DNA of 64,000 bases from JBDKLC01 sp040384865. GTDB lineage: Bacteria > Patescibacteriota > Minisyncoccia > Phycocordibacterales > CAIZLB01. Each line of letters begins with the position of its first letter. Position 1 is the first letter of the stretch. The notes under the pieces were generated by a model. It searched no databases and was not told the DNA's origin. It saw only the letters and a list, made by a program, of their open reading frames with translations. Made by a program: the position numbers and the translations under genes. This document shows positions 33,147-40,179 of this stretch, piece after piece. Location: the NCBI GenBank assembly GCA_040384865.1, contig JAZKIM010000003.1, forward strand, positions 62,001 to 126,000, given 5' to 3'.

Positions 33147-34133
33147 ATGTCACTCATTAAAGTCGGTGTGCTGCGCGGTGGACCGTCATCTGAATATGAT
33201 GTCTCTTTGAAGACAGGGAAGCATATCCTTGGATTATTGAAACATCCGGATCTTGCTAAGGTATATTCTGGAACAGATATCCTGATTGATAAAAAAGGAG
33301 TGTGGTATGTGAATGGTGTACCTATTGAACCATACGACGCTCTCAAACATGTCGATCTTGTTTTTAATGCAATGCATGGCGAGTATGGAGAAGACGGTAA
33401 GATTCAGCATTTACTTGAAGCTTTTGCCATTCCATTCACCGGATCTCGAGCTTTTACATCAGCTATTACCATGAATAAGGCAGCAACCAAAGATAAACTC
33501 AGAGAACATGGTATCAAGACGCCGTATCATAAAGAATTGAAGTTGGAAAAAACTGATGACCTGGGTCCCATCGCTCATAATCTTTTTCGTAACTTTCCCA
33601 TGCCGGTAGTGGTGAAGCCTCGAGGTCTCGGTTCGTCTTTGGGTGTTTCCCATGCTTCTAATTTTGAAGAACTTCTAAAAGCTCTTGATCATGCTCGTCT
33701 CTTTTCAAATGACATCATTGTTGAAGAATATATTACTGGTAGGGAAATAGTGTCAGGTATCATTGATGATTTTCGTGGTGTGCATCCATACACCATGATG
33801 CCGGTAGAGGTGAGTCATAATGATCCTAAACAGAAAATATTCGACTGGGCTTCCAAGCAATCTGGTCAGGTAAATTACCGTGCACCTGCGCTTCTTACTC
33901 ATGATGAACGAAAAACTATCGATCACGCTTTGAAGACGGCACACGAAGTTCTTGGTCTCCGTCATTATGCCACCGCCGATTTCATTGTCTCGCCGAAGCG
34001 GGGGGTGTATTTATTGGAAATAAATACACAGCCTGGTATTCATGAACACGCTCCGATACTCCATTCGCTCAAAGCTGCGGCGGTTAAAGAGTATGAATTC
34101 TTGAAACATCTTTTGAAACTTGCTCTGGGTTAG
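33147..34133 (+). CDS. ddl: D-alanine--D-alanine ligase
   Basis: 328 residues. KVGVLRGGPSSEYDVSLKTG is the N-terminal glycine loop with its serine and glutamate. ATP-grasp motifs follow: FPMPVVVKPRGLGSSLGVSHAS, DIIVEEYITGREIVSGIIDD and GVYLLEINTQPGIHEHAPIL, the last being the NTxPG-type metal and substrate motif with Gln replacing Met. It joins two D-alanines for peptidoglycan stem peptides. Start set by the TATAAT 8 nt upstream. Monocistronic, followed by about 100 nt and tRNA-Ala. Confidence 0.95.
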   Translation: MSLIKVGVLRGGPSSEYDVSLKTGKHILGLLKHPDLAKVYSGTDILIDKKGVWYVNGVPIEPYDALKHVDLVFNAMHGEYGEDGKIQHLLEAFAIPFTGSRAFTSAITMNKAATKDKLREHGIKTPYHKELKLEKTDDLGPIAHNLFRNFPMPVVVKPRGLGSSLGVSHASNFEELLKALDHARLFSNDIIVEEYITGREIVSGIIDDFRGVHPYTMMPVEVSHNDPKQKIFDWASKQSGQVNYRAPALLTHDERKTIDHALKTAHEVLGLRHYATADFIVSPKRGVYLLEINTQPGIHEHAPILHSLKAAAVKEYEFLKHLLKLALG

Positions 34134-34237
34134 TAGGTGGGCGCCTCTACGTTATGTGTGCAGATACATTGGGTGAACTGATTGCAACATCTTGCCCTTA
34201 TGCTGCTTTTTCGGTAAGATAGTCACGACACATACAA

Positions 34238-34313
34238 GGGCCCTTAGCTTAGTTGGTAGAGCGCCTCATTTGCACTGAGGAGGTCGCCGGTTCGAATCCG
34301 GCAGGGTCCACCA
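34238..34313 (+). tRNA. tRNA-Ala (anticodon TGC), CCA end encoded
   Basis: The acceptor GGGCCCT pairs with AGGGTCC and includes G3-T70, the identity pair of tRNA-Ala. The loop TTTGCAC gives anticodon TGC on a CCTCA/TGAGG stem. The T loop TTCGAAT and encoded A73-CCA are present. Its 3' end is the integration site of the serine-recombinase element, and the antisense strand is read as the end of the recombinase frame. Confidence 0.96.
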
Positions 34314-35787
34314 TAGAAGACTGAAGGGGCTGAAAGGCCTCTTTTGTCTTAAATACATTCGCTATTTCAGCGGATCCATAAATCCCATTCTCAAAGACGA
34401 TACCTTTGGGGAATTGGAACCACTGAAGCTTTAGTTTTTTATCAAGATTAGCTTCTTTCCATATAACACTTGGGTTCTCTAGGTAGTTCTTTGTAAAATC
34501 CAATATCTCATCAAAATCAATCTCCTTTTCCTGCATCGAAGATATGTTTATCTGTGTATCTGCCAATTCTCTCTCAATTAGGTCTAATTGCTGTTTTAAA
34601 ACGTTATCGCTAATAAAACCCTCAAGATTCTTCTTAATCAGAGCATTTTGACGTTCTGTCAGTTCACCTATGTACGCGCGGAGTCTTTGGCCATCCTTTT
34701 GTTCGTTTGAGGTTGCCTTGTTTAGTTTTTCTCTCAACTTTGTTTTTAGCTTCGCAATAAGCTCTGGGTCAAGTTTATACTTGTCCATAAACTCCATGTA
34801 GCTTTTCTCAAATTCATCACGGTTATAGTTTGATCCTTTCACACCAAAACGGTAAAAAGGATATTTTTTGCTTCTGCCTTGGCACCAACTACCAGTGAGT
34901 TTTCTGCCTTCAGGACTTATAACGAAACGACGAAGGGGGAAGTCATCACTATCGAGTTTATATTGAGACATTTTCTTTCCTCGGTACTTTAGAACTCTTT
35001 GTACCTGATTGAAGGTCTCTTCATCGATGATGGGTTCGAATAAGCCTTTGTGGCTTTCTCCAAACTTTTCAATCATCCCGATGTAGGATCGATTTTTTAG
35101 TATCCCATAAAAGTATTGCTTACTGATTGGTTTACCACTTTTCAGACGAAGGCCTCTAGTCATCATCATCTTTCTTACATCTTCAGTTGGGTAAATATTC
35201 TTTGCAGTAATTTGAAACGTTTCTCGTATTAGTGGCCCCATAACTGTGTTGGGTGCGATTGTTGCCTTTCCACCTACACGAACATTGTCATAACCAACAG
35301 GAGCCATCCAGACGTGGCGTCCCTCACGCATTGCATCTTTCATGCCACCCGCACACCTCTCAGCTCGGACATCATTATCAAACTGCGCAAAGCCAGACAA
35401 CATCGTTTCCATTAAATTACCAGTAGGTGAGTTTTCTAAGTTTTCTGATACCGACTTTATTTCAACGTTAGATTTCTTGAGAATCATTTTAAGGGAACCA
35501 TAGTCAAAGGTGTTTCTCGATAGTCTATCTATTTTATAGATTATGACTGCTTTAATACTATTCTTCTTGTCGGCACAATAGACAAGAAGTTTTTTAAGTT
35601 CAGTACGGTCAGCGGTCTTAGCACTTTCTCCCTGTTCAATATAAACTTGGCTAATTTTGTACTCATTCTTGAGAGCGTACTCAAGACATAATTTTTCCTG
35701 TGTGTTTAGACTATTGCCCTCATCAACTTGTTCTTTTGTTGATACTCGGCAATAGATCACCGCATTTTTGAGGGGTTGAGTTTGCAT
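34249..35787 (-). CDS. Large serine recombinase (integrase)
   Basis: 512 residues. The resolvase domain has AVIYCRVSTKEQ with Ser16 as nucleophile and Arg14, then YKIDRLSRN and the FAQFDND helix. A recombinase domain (GGMKDAMREGRHVWMAPVGY...YFYGILKNRSYIGMI) and a coiled-coil region (about 360-440) follow. The zinc-ribbon cysteines of most large serine recombinases are reduced here to a single one (GSWCQGR). The frame ends in MVDPAGFEPATSSVQMRR plus four residues, which is the antisense of tRNA-Ala, so the true C-terminus depends on the integrated state. It catalyses integration at the tRNA. Confidence 0.92.
   Translation of the reverse strand: MQTQPLKNAVIYCRVSTKEQVDEGNSLNTQEKLCLEYALKNEYKISQVYIEQGESAKTADRTELKKLLVYCADKKNSIKAVIIYKIDRLSRNTFDYGSLKMILKKSNVEIKSVSENLENSPTGNLMETMLSGFAQFDNDVRAERCAGGMKDAMREGRHVWMAPVGYDNVRVGGKATIAPNTVMGPLIRETFQITAKNIYPTEDVRKMMMTRGLRLKSGKPISKQYFYGILKNRSYIGMIEKFGESHKGLFEPIIDEETFNQVQRVLKYRGKKMSQYKLDSDDFPLRRFVISPEGRKLTGSWCQGRSKKYPFYRFGVKGSNYNRDEFEKSYMEFMDKYKLDPELIAKLKTKLREKLNKATSNEQKDGQRLRAYIGELTERQNALIKKNLEGFISDNVLKQQLDLIERELADTQINISSMQEKEIDFDEILDFTKNYLENPSVIWKEANLDKKLKLQWFQFPKGIVFENGIYGSAEIANVFKTKEAFQPLQSSMVDPAGFEPATSSVQMRRSTN
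34306..34350. repeat. attL-like repeat of the tRNA-Ala element
   Basis: GTCCACC of the tRNA end is followed by GGGGCTGAAAGGCCTC and TTTTGTCTT, a terminator hairpin (GGGGC/GCCTC). The arrangement repeats at 43754-43797, where GCTGAAAAGCCTCTTTTGTC, then TT, differs at one position. Confidence 0.75.
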
Positions 35788-35989
35788 TTGCTTTTTTGTG
35801 TTCCAGAAATGTTTCTACTAGAATCTCTGCGAGATAGTCTAGCGCATCATCTTCGGAGACAATATTGGGGTTAATAAAACCTAAAGGGGTGCTACAAGAC
35901 AGTGCTTCATTGCTACACAAAGACGCTTGCAGACCCCCTTCAGGCTTCATCTGTGCACTTTTTACGTCTTTATTGTGTAGCGTGTTCAT
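35723..35989 (-). CDS. Small acidic protein upstream of the recombinase
   Basis: 88 residues, overlapping the recombinase start by 65 nt in another frame. The segment SEDDALDYLAEILVETFLEHKK is a coherent acidic amphipathic helix pair. The N-terminal 40 residues are low complexity (EGGLQASLCSNEALSC). The overlap suggests translational coupling to the recombinase. It could be a recombination directionality factor or regulator by position only; no family is recognised. Confidence 0.55.
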   Translation of the reverse strand: MNTLHNKDVKSAQMKPEGGLQASLCSNEALSCSTPLGFINPNIVSEDDALDYLAEILVETFLEHKKANANSTPQKCGDLLPSINKRTS

Positions 35990-36007
35990 TATATCTCTTT
36001 TTTCTAA

Positions 36008-36628
36008 TTACCTCGATCTAGCGTATTTCAAGGCCAATTGGTCTGCTTTGTCACTTAACAGAATTATTCTTCCACCATATGCTTTGAATGCTTTAGCTTC
36101 TTTAGACATCTGACGTAGATATCTTTTTGTCGGCATGCTTCGATAATGGGTTCTTTTAATGAGTCTTCTTGATTTTTCAATTTCCTGAAAGCTCAATAGA
36201 CTTCCTAGTTTTTTGAATTTTCCACTCAGTTTTCTACTCTCGTAAGTAAGATCGTGGCAGTTACGGCAGGCGAAGTAGTCTCCAATTCTGTATAGAACCC
36301 CAACCCTTCGTCCGCAGTATTTTCCATTTCTGTATGCGGGACATATAAACCAGTACCTAAAGCCTCCAAATCGGCACGGAGTGGTCGTCAGGGGTATTTT
36401 GTAGTCTAAGTACCGCCTGTCTCTAGATTCTTGATTAATGACGGGATAGTAGATTCTAAGGTAGTTGTTGACTGTTGAGGTTAATACTTCAATCTCAACA
36501 TGGTTTTTGTTGCCAGAGTACAGATTTGTCCAAGTAATTTTTCCTGATGCCCAACCCTTAAAATATCCATGACTTCTTAGAAAGCTAGTTCGTATCTTTT
36601 TTACATTTTCAGTTGATGTTTTAGGCAT
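36008..36628 (-). CDS. Zinc-ribbon protein of mobile elements
   Basis: 206 residues. RYWFICPAYRNGKYCGRRVGVLYRIG and then YFACRNCHDLTYESR contain a four-cysteine zinc ribbon (C-x8-C, then CxxC). The YWFxCP...CGRRVxxLY...FxCRxCHxLxYES pattern is one I associate with small proteins encoded on prophages and integrative elements. The last third is basic (KSRRLIKRTHYRSMPTKRYLR). DNA or RNA binding is plausible. It lies between the helicase-like ATPase gene and the small acidic gene on the same strand. Confidence 0.65.
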   Translation of the reverse strand: MPKTSTENVKKIRTSFLRSHGYFKGWASGKITWTNLYSGNKNHVEIEVLTSTVNNYLRIYYPVINQESRDRRYLDYKIPLTTTPCRFGGFRYWFICPAYRNGKYCGRRVGVLYRIGDYFACRNCHDLTYESRKLSGKFKKLGSLLSFQEIEKSRRLIKRTHYRSMPTKRYLRQMSKEAKAFKAYGGRIILLSDKADQLALKYARSR

Positions 36629-36658
36629 AAATTTGCCGAAATCATTTGAGATTAGCCT

Positions 36659-38035
36659 TTACCTTGTTGAGAAGCCTAGATTTTCAGTGATAGGGGTGCT
36701 CGGTACCTCTGCAATGTTCACATCGTTCACAAGTTCACCCTTTATTTCTGAATCGGTAATTCCAAATCTTTCTTTCCAAAAAAGAAGTTTGTCTTTGTTT
36801 CTAGGAATCGACAGGATAAAACCGTTTCTTTTCTTCTCTGTTTTGAGTTGGAGTTTTGACCTAAGATACCAGCCTGTTTTTCGAGCAGTGATGTGGTCGT
36901 TCTCATCTGTCTCAAAATTAGCCATATTTGTAATTTCTTTTACAGACATCTCGTTCTTTATTTCATCATGTTGAATTTTAAGAATGGCGAATATAATATC
37001 GCTTTCCCATGAAAGTCCTCTGTCAGCGACCAGATCAACGTTGTACTTAACAATAAAGTCTTTAAGAGTTTGTTTTGTCTGAGGATCTTTGATGATTGAG
37101 AATAAGGGAAGTACGATTTGGTTCAGACGTGGATGTATACCCTCGATCAATTGCTCGTCGTTCTTATCAATCTTTTTCAAGTAGTTATCAAGTCGCCATC
37201 TTAGAAGCTTGTTCCTAATCTTTTGGGAGTCGTTATAGAAGTCTTCCTCAAGCGTTCGAGGTATACCAGCCCTTATTGTCCCTACACTCATCTCTTCCAC
37301 AAGAAATCTGCTTTCAAGTGCCTTATCTGAGAATGTTTCTCTCGTTGCTACTATCTTGGGTGAGAACACGTTATATGCCTTAACTTCATATGTTCCCTTA
37401 CCCTCGGTTCTGAGTACTGGTATCCCTTTTTGGTAGCCCGTGTTTAGGATCTTAACAAGGTCAGAGGTCATGTCTGAGTATTTAAAATCTGCCTCGTCGA
37501 TGATTAGGGTTCCTCCTGTTTCGTCTACTATTCTAAAGATAGGGCTTGGAGTAGTCGCACCACCTGTGAATATTGGTTTGTAGCAAAGTGACCCAATGGT
37601 TTGCAGGAATCGAGATTTGCCCGTGCCATAATCACCGATCGTTCTCAAGTAGGGAACTTCGTTGAACTTGTCATACAGCCAGCTAAAGAGGACGTAATAT
37701 GTGGCGATTCCTTCATAAACCTCGGAGATATCTAGATATTTATGAATAAAGCTCTGTACCTCATTGATTATCTCCTGTTCATCCTTATAATCTTCCAATT
37801 TGGAAGGGAAGAGTACCACCCTTTTTTGAACTAACATATGATTTGGAGGAAGTGGTTTAAATATCTCCTCATCAACTGCGATTTGATCCCTTTCTCCGAT
37901 TACTCCTGAGCTGTCGAGTGTTACAAAATACGTTCTGTTTTTCTTTTCGTCATAAACCATTTCACATAGGCCGTCATATGCCTTTACTGTAGTCTTATAA
38001 ATAGGCTTCTTATCCTTCTTAGGTTGGTTTGTCAT
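36659..38035 (-). CDS. AAA+ helicase/primase-C-like ATPase of the element
   Basis: 458 residues. Walker A is IGDYGTGKSRFLQ (134-141), Walker B GGTLIIDEADF (around 177-181), with ATTPSPIFRIVDETGG between them and a sensor-like KIVATRETFSDKALESRF. This order resembles the phage/plasmid replication ATPases found C-terminal to primases. The N-terminal 130 residues are not a recognisable primase. The C-terminal region after 330 looks like a winged helix. It probably unwinds or loads DNA for replication of the excised element. Long minus-strand operon with the zinc-ribbon and recombinase genes. Confidence 0.72.
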   Translation of the reverse strand: MTNQPKKDKKPIYKTTVKAYDGLCEMVYDEKKNRTYFVTLDSSGVIGERDQIAVDEEIFKPLPPNHMLVQKRVVLFPSKLEDYKDEQEIINEVQSFIHKYLDISEVYEGIATYYVLFSWLYDKFNEVPYLRTIGDYGTGKSRFLQTIGSLCYKPIFTGGATTPSPIFRIVDETGGTLIIDEADFKYSDMTSDLVKILNTGYQKGIPVLRTEGKGTYEVKAYNVFSPKIVATRETFSDKALESRFLVEEMSVGTIRAGIPRTLEEDFYNDSQKIRNKLLRWRLDNYLKKIDKNDEQLIEGIHPRLNQIVLPLFSIIKDPQTKQTLKDFIVKYNVDLVADRGLSWESDIIFAILKIQHDEIKNEMSVKEITNMANFETDENDHITARKTGWYLRSKLQLKTEKKRNGFILSIPRNKDKLLFWKERFGITDSEIKGELVNDVNIAEVPSTPITENLGFSTR

Positions 38036-38063
38036 CTTGTTTTAATTTTAATTTGTTAATCTG

Positions 38064-38324
38064 CTAGTGCATGTTCTGATCGGAGTAAATTATCGATTTG
38101 AGGTTCTTTCGAGCATTGGAGTAGGCAAGAGCATCTACTCTTAGATCGCTTGAATAGAAACTCTCTATTTCCTTTTCAATCCCTGGAGTCCTTTGGAAAC
38201 AGAAAATCGATCTTGTTGGTGTTGATCTGTCTACTCGCAATAGTTTGTGTTTATTGGCGAGCAAAACAGACGCAACCTCAATATCACTACACGACAGAAA
38301 GCCGTCATCTTCTTCTGTTCGCAT
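38064..38324 (-). CDS. DUF5659-like small protein
   Basis: 86 residues. GFLSCSDIEVASVLLANKHK then LLRVDRSTPTRSIFCFQRTP, an acidic helix and VDALAYSNARKNLKSIIY match the DUF5659 layout as I know it (fLsTsDlxlAsaLlaxGhkLxxvdrxxxxrxxFxFxxxxxl...vdpxayxnxxkxLKxxiy). Members are common near replication genes of phages and small elements; function unknown. It is the first gene of the minus-strand operon and lies just downstream of a leader hairpin that could attenuate it. Confidence 0.65.
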   Translation of the reverse strand: MRTEEDDGFLSCSDIEVASVLLANKHKLLRVDRSTPTRSIFCFQRTPGIEKEIESFYSSDLRVDALAYSNARKNLKSIIYSDQNMH

Positions 38325-38350
38325 ATTTATTTGTTATATTTTTAAAGAAA

Positions 38351-38390
38351 AAACCGCTTTTCTTAACCTGAGGAAGTTCTAAAGCAGTTT
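38351..38390 (-). promoter_or_regulatory. Attenuator-like hairpin ahead of the replication/recombination operon
   Basis: On the minus strand AAACTGCTTT pairs with AAAGCGGTTT (9 pairs plus one G-T), followed by TTTTCTTT. It lies 26 nt upstream of ATG 38324, so a transcript entering from the right would meet a terminator before its first gene. Confidence 0.5.
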
Positions 38391-38402
38391 CTATTGTCTA
38401 TG

Positions 38403-38510
38403 TCGCGTATTGAATTTTGTATTTGATATGTCTAGGGATGTATTGTGCGTGTTCTATTTCGAGTGTTATATGACGTATTTTGCGTATTGTATATTGCGTG
38501 TGGTGTAATT
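38403..38510. repeat. Short GCGTATTG/TATTGxGCGTGT-type repeats, possible origin or operator
   Basis: The AT-rich stretch contains CGCGTATTG (38405), TGTATTGTGCGTGT (about 38440), GACGTATTTTGCGTATTG and TATTGCGTGTGG (about 38470-38500). These near-regular repeats sit in the divergent centre of the element, a typical place for an origin or regulator-binding array. No coding frame is seen here. Confidence 0.35.
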
Positions 38511-38574
38511 ATATCAATATTTCAGACAGTGTCAAAATCTCCTTTCTGATATATGCTATTAGGTACAACTGAAT

Positions 38575-38720
38575 ATGGCCTAAACCATTGAGAAATCATT
38601 GGCATGGCAAAGGTTAGACAGATTAAGGATAAAAACCCCATCATAGGGTCGCCTTAATCTGCTGTATTGGGAAACCAGTACAAGTGGCTTCGGCCACTAC
38701 CTGTGGTGGGATTTTTGGTT
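38575..38720 (+). ncRNA. Compact multi-hairpin RNA in the element's central region
   Basis: Four helices follow almost without gaps: CTAAACC/GGTTAG (38580-38617), CAGATTAAGG/CCTTAATCTG (38619-38661) with inner ACCC/GGGT, TGTATTGG-GAAA-CCAGTACA (38663-38682, GNRA loop), and AGTGGC-TTCG-GCCACT (38683-38698, UUCG loop). A GTGGTGGGATTTTT tail follows. Adjacent helices closed by two classical stable tetraloops are strong signs of a folded RNA. It precedes the cargo operon at 38732 and may be its leader or an independent RNA. No known family is recognised. Confidence 0.6.
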
Positions 38721-38731
38721 GCTAAAAATAT

Positions 38732-39043
38732 ATGAAATTCATTAATGAACATTGGATGCAAATTGCTGTTTCTATTTTGCTTTTAGTTGCCGTGGCTTCT
38801 TGGCCGTATGGTTTCTATCAAATACTCAGATGGGTTGTGGCAATTTCTGCTGGCATCTTTGCCTACGAAGCTTTTAATAGCGAAAAAAATATGTGGGGGT
38901 GGATCTTTATTACAATCTTAATACTTTTTAATCCTATACTGCCAATACATTTGGAAAAAGAAACATGGCAGACGCTAAATGTTCTCGTTGCCATAGTTTA
39001 TGCCATTTCCATTAAAAGTATTTCTATTGTTAAAAGTAACTAA
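38732..39043 (+). CDS. Small membrane protein, DUF6804-like
   Basis: 103 residues with about four hydrophobic segments (10-27, 33-46, 54-71 and 85-98). SWPYGFYQILRWVVAISAG and WGWIFITILILFNPILPIHL, followed by a conserved tryptophan, resemble the DUF6804 pattern (P.gYY..lR....., fNPi.Pihl....W). Function unknown. It is the first gene of the plus-strand cargo, starting 12 nt after the structured RNA. Three more small membrane proteins follow at intervals of 6-10 nt. Confidence 0.6.
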   Translation: MKFINEHWMQIAVSILLLVAVASWPYGFYQILRWVVAISAGIFAYEAFNSEKNMWGWIFITILILFNPILPIHLEKETWQTLNVLVAIVYAISIKSISIVKSN

Positions 39044-39049
39044 CAATTT

Positions 39050-39472
39050 ATGAGAAACGAAAATTTAGATAGAAGAATCTGGTATAAAAAAGACCTATTT
39101 CGATGGGTAGCTGTTTTGCCAGGGTCATTATTTGCAGGGGGGATATCACAATTTCCTTTACACTGGGTACTTTACGCCACTCTTAGTGGTGAAAGTTTCG
39201 AAAATGGATTGGAACTCCTGAAGCCAATTGAGCATTTTCTCTCTCCTATTGTTTTGATGGTGGTTGTTGTTTTGGTGGGGTATAAACTTGCACCAAGTTT
39301 TAAGTTCAAGACATCCGTGATCTTAGCTGTTTTGTGGGTATTAAGTGCGCTTATCAGCATAATGTTTATCTCGACCATTCATATGGACTTGAGAACCGTC
39401 TTTACTTTCACCGCAATCCTCCTAGCACTTTACTTTAATTGGAGGAAGTCTAAAGAAAATTACCAAAATTAA
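39050..39472 (+). CDS. Membrane protein of unknown function
   Basis: 140 residues with four predicted transmembrane helices (about 15-36, 58-78, 87-106 and 112-128) after a basic start (MRNENLDRRIWYKKDLFRW). It contains no recognisable domain. It starts 6 nt after the previous gene and is clearly co-transcribed. The GGLFAGGISQFP-like first helix and short loops suggest an integral membrane component, perhaps partner of its neighbours. Confidence 0.55.
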   Translation: MRNENLDRRIWYKKDLFRWVAVLPGSLFAGGISQFPLHWVLYATLSGESFENGLELLKPIEHFLSPIVLMVVVVLVGYKLAPSFKFKTSVILAVLWVLSALISIMFISTIHMDLRTVFTFTAILLALYFNWRKSKENYQN

Positions 39473-39481
39473 TATAAAAAT

Positions 39482-39712
39482 ATGTCAAAAAGAATAATCA
39501 TAATATTTATAATCTTAGTTACGGTTAATATAGTTTTAACATTATTTTCTCTATATAGCGCAAGAATAAATCAGGCGCGTCTCTGTATTGCGGTATCAGC
39601 ACTTAACGACAATATAATGACTACAAATAATGGAACTGTATTCGACGAGCAAACAGCAGGGATATTTAATGAGTGTGTCGGGCACTCAACTTTTCTAGTT
39701 CCAGGCTTTTAA
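39482..39712 (+). CDS. Single-pass membrane protein of unknown function
   Basis: 76 residues. One N-terminal helix (about 4-24) after MSKR, then an outside segment with two cysteines (Cys38 and Cys68; ARLCIAVSAL and FNECVGHST) that could form a disulfide. The start is 9 nt after the preceding gene. No domain is recognised. Confidence 0.5.
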   Translation: MSKRIIIIFIILVTVNIVLTLFSLYSARINQARLCIAVSALNDNIMTTNNGTVFDEQTAGIFNECVGHSTFLVPGF

Positions 39713-39721
39713 CAAATAAAA

Positions 39722-40027
39722 ATGAAAAAAGATCTTTATATTAAAAGTAATGTATTTTGGAAAAACTTTTTAATGGCGCTTGTTATTTATGCTGGAGGTG
39801 GAATACTTGCTTGTTTTATTGCTGGAAGTAGTGAAGAAGTCACTAAATTTGATGCCTTCGGTGGTCTAATAATTATATCAATTTTTGCAGTAGTTCACTC
39901 TAGTTACCGAATGGCAATGGATTTTGTTCAATCCGTGGAAATCAGTGAGTTTATAGAAGAAAAAGGGATTACAAATAAAGAATTTCGGGATAAATACGGT
40001 GAGCTAATGGATAAAATAAGTAGATAA
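39722..40027 (+). CDS. Two-helix membrane protein with cytoplasmic tail
   Basis: 101 residues. Transmembrane helices at about 14-34 and 45-62 are followed by a charged C-terminal tail (SVEISEFIEEKGITNKEFRD). No domain is recognised. It closes the run of four membrane genes. A 150-nt gap with RNA hairpins separates it from the hydrolase gene. Confidence 0.5.
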   Translation: MKKDLYIKSNVFWKNFLMALVIYAGGGILACFIAGSSEEVTKFDAFGGLIIISIFAVVHSSYRMAMDFVQSVEISEFIEEKGITNKEFRDKYGELMDKISR

Positions 40028-40114
40028 AATTGAATACGTATGTTTAAGTGATTAGACTCGACTTATAAAATATCTCAAGCGCGTTCTCAAGTTAGTTGTA
40101 AAATAGCCTAATAA

Positions 40115-40167
40115 GTTTATGGGTGCATACCCGGCATGCTTTACACCTTAGAAACCCACCTATAAAC
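40115..40167 (+). promoter_or_regulatory. Structured leader of the Ntn-hydrolase gene with two alternative hairpins
   Basis: GTTTATGGGTG (40115-40125) pairs with CACCTATAAAC (40157-40167) in 11 pairs. An alternative hairpin GGTGCAT/ATGC...CACC (40122-40147) uses the same bases, so the two exclude each other. The ATG of the next gene is 13 nt downstream. A TAAAAT at 40099-40104 could be the -10 box. Confidence 0.4.
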
Positions 40168-40179
40168 TACAATAAATAT

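Noticed and set aside
40123..40179. N-terminal extension of the Ntn hydrolase from ATG 40123
   Set aside because: It would bury the nucleophile threonine; the extension is encoded by the leader hairpins and has no protein-like pattern.
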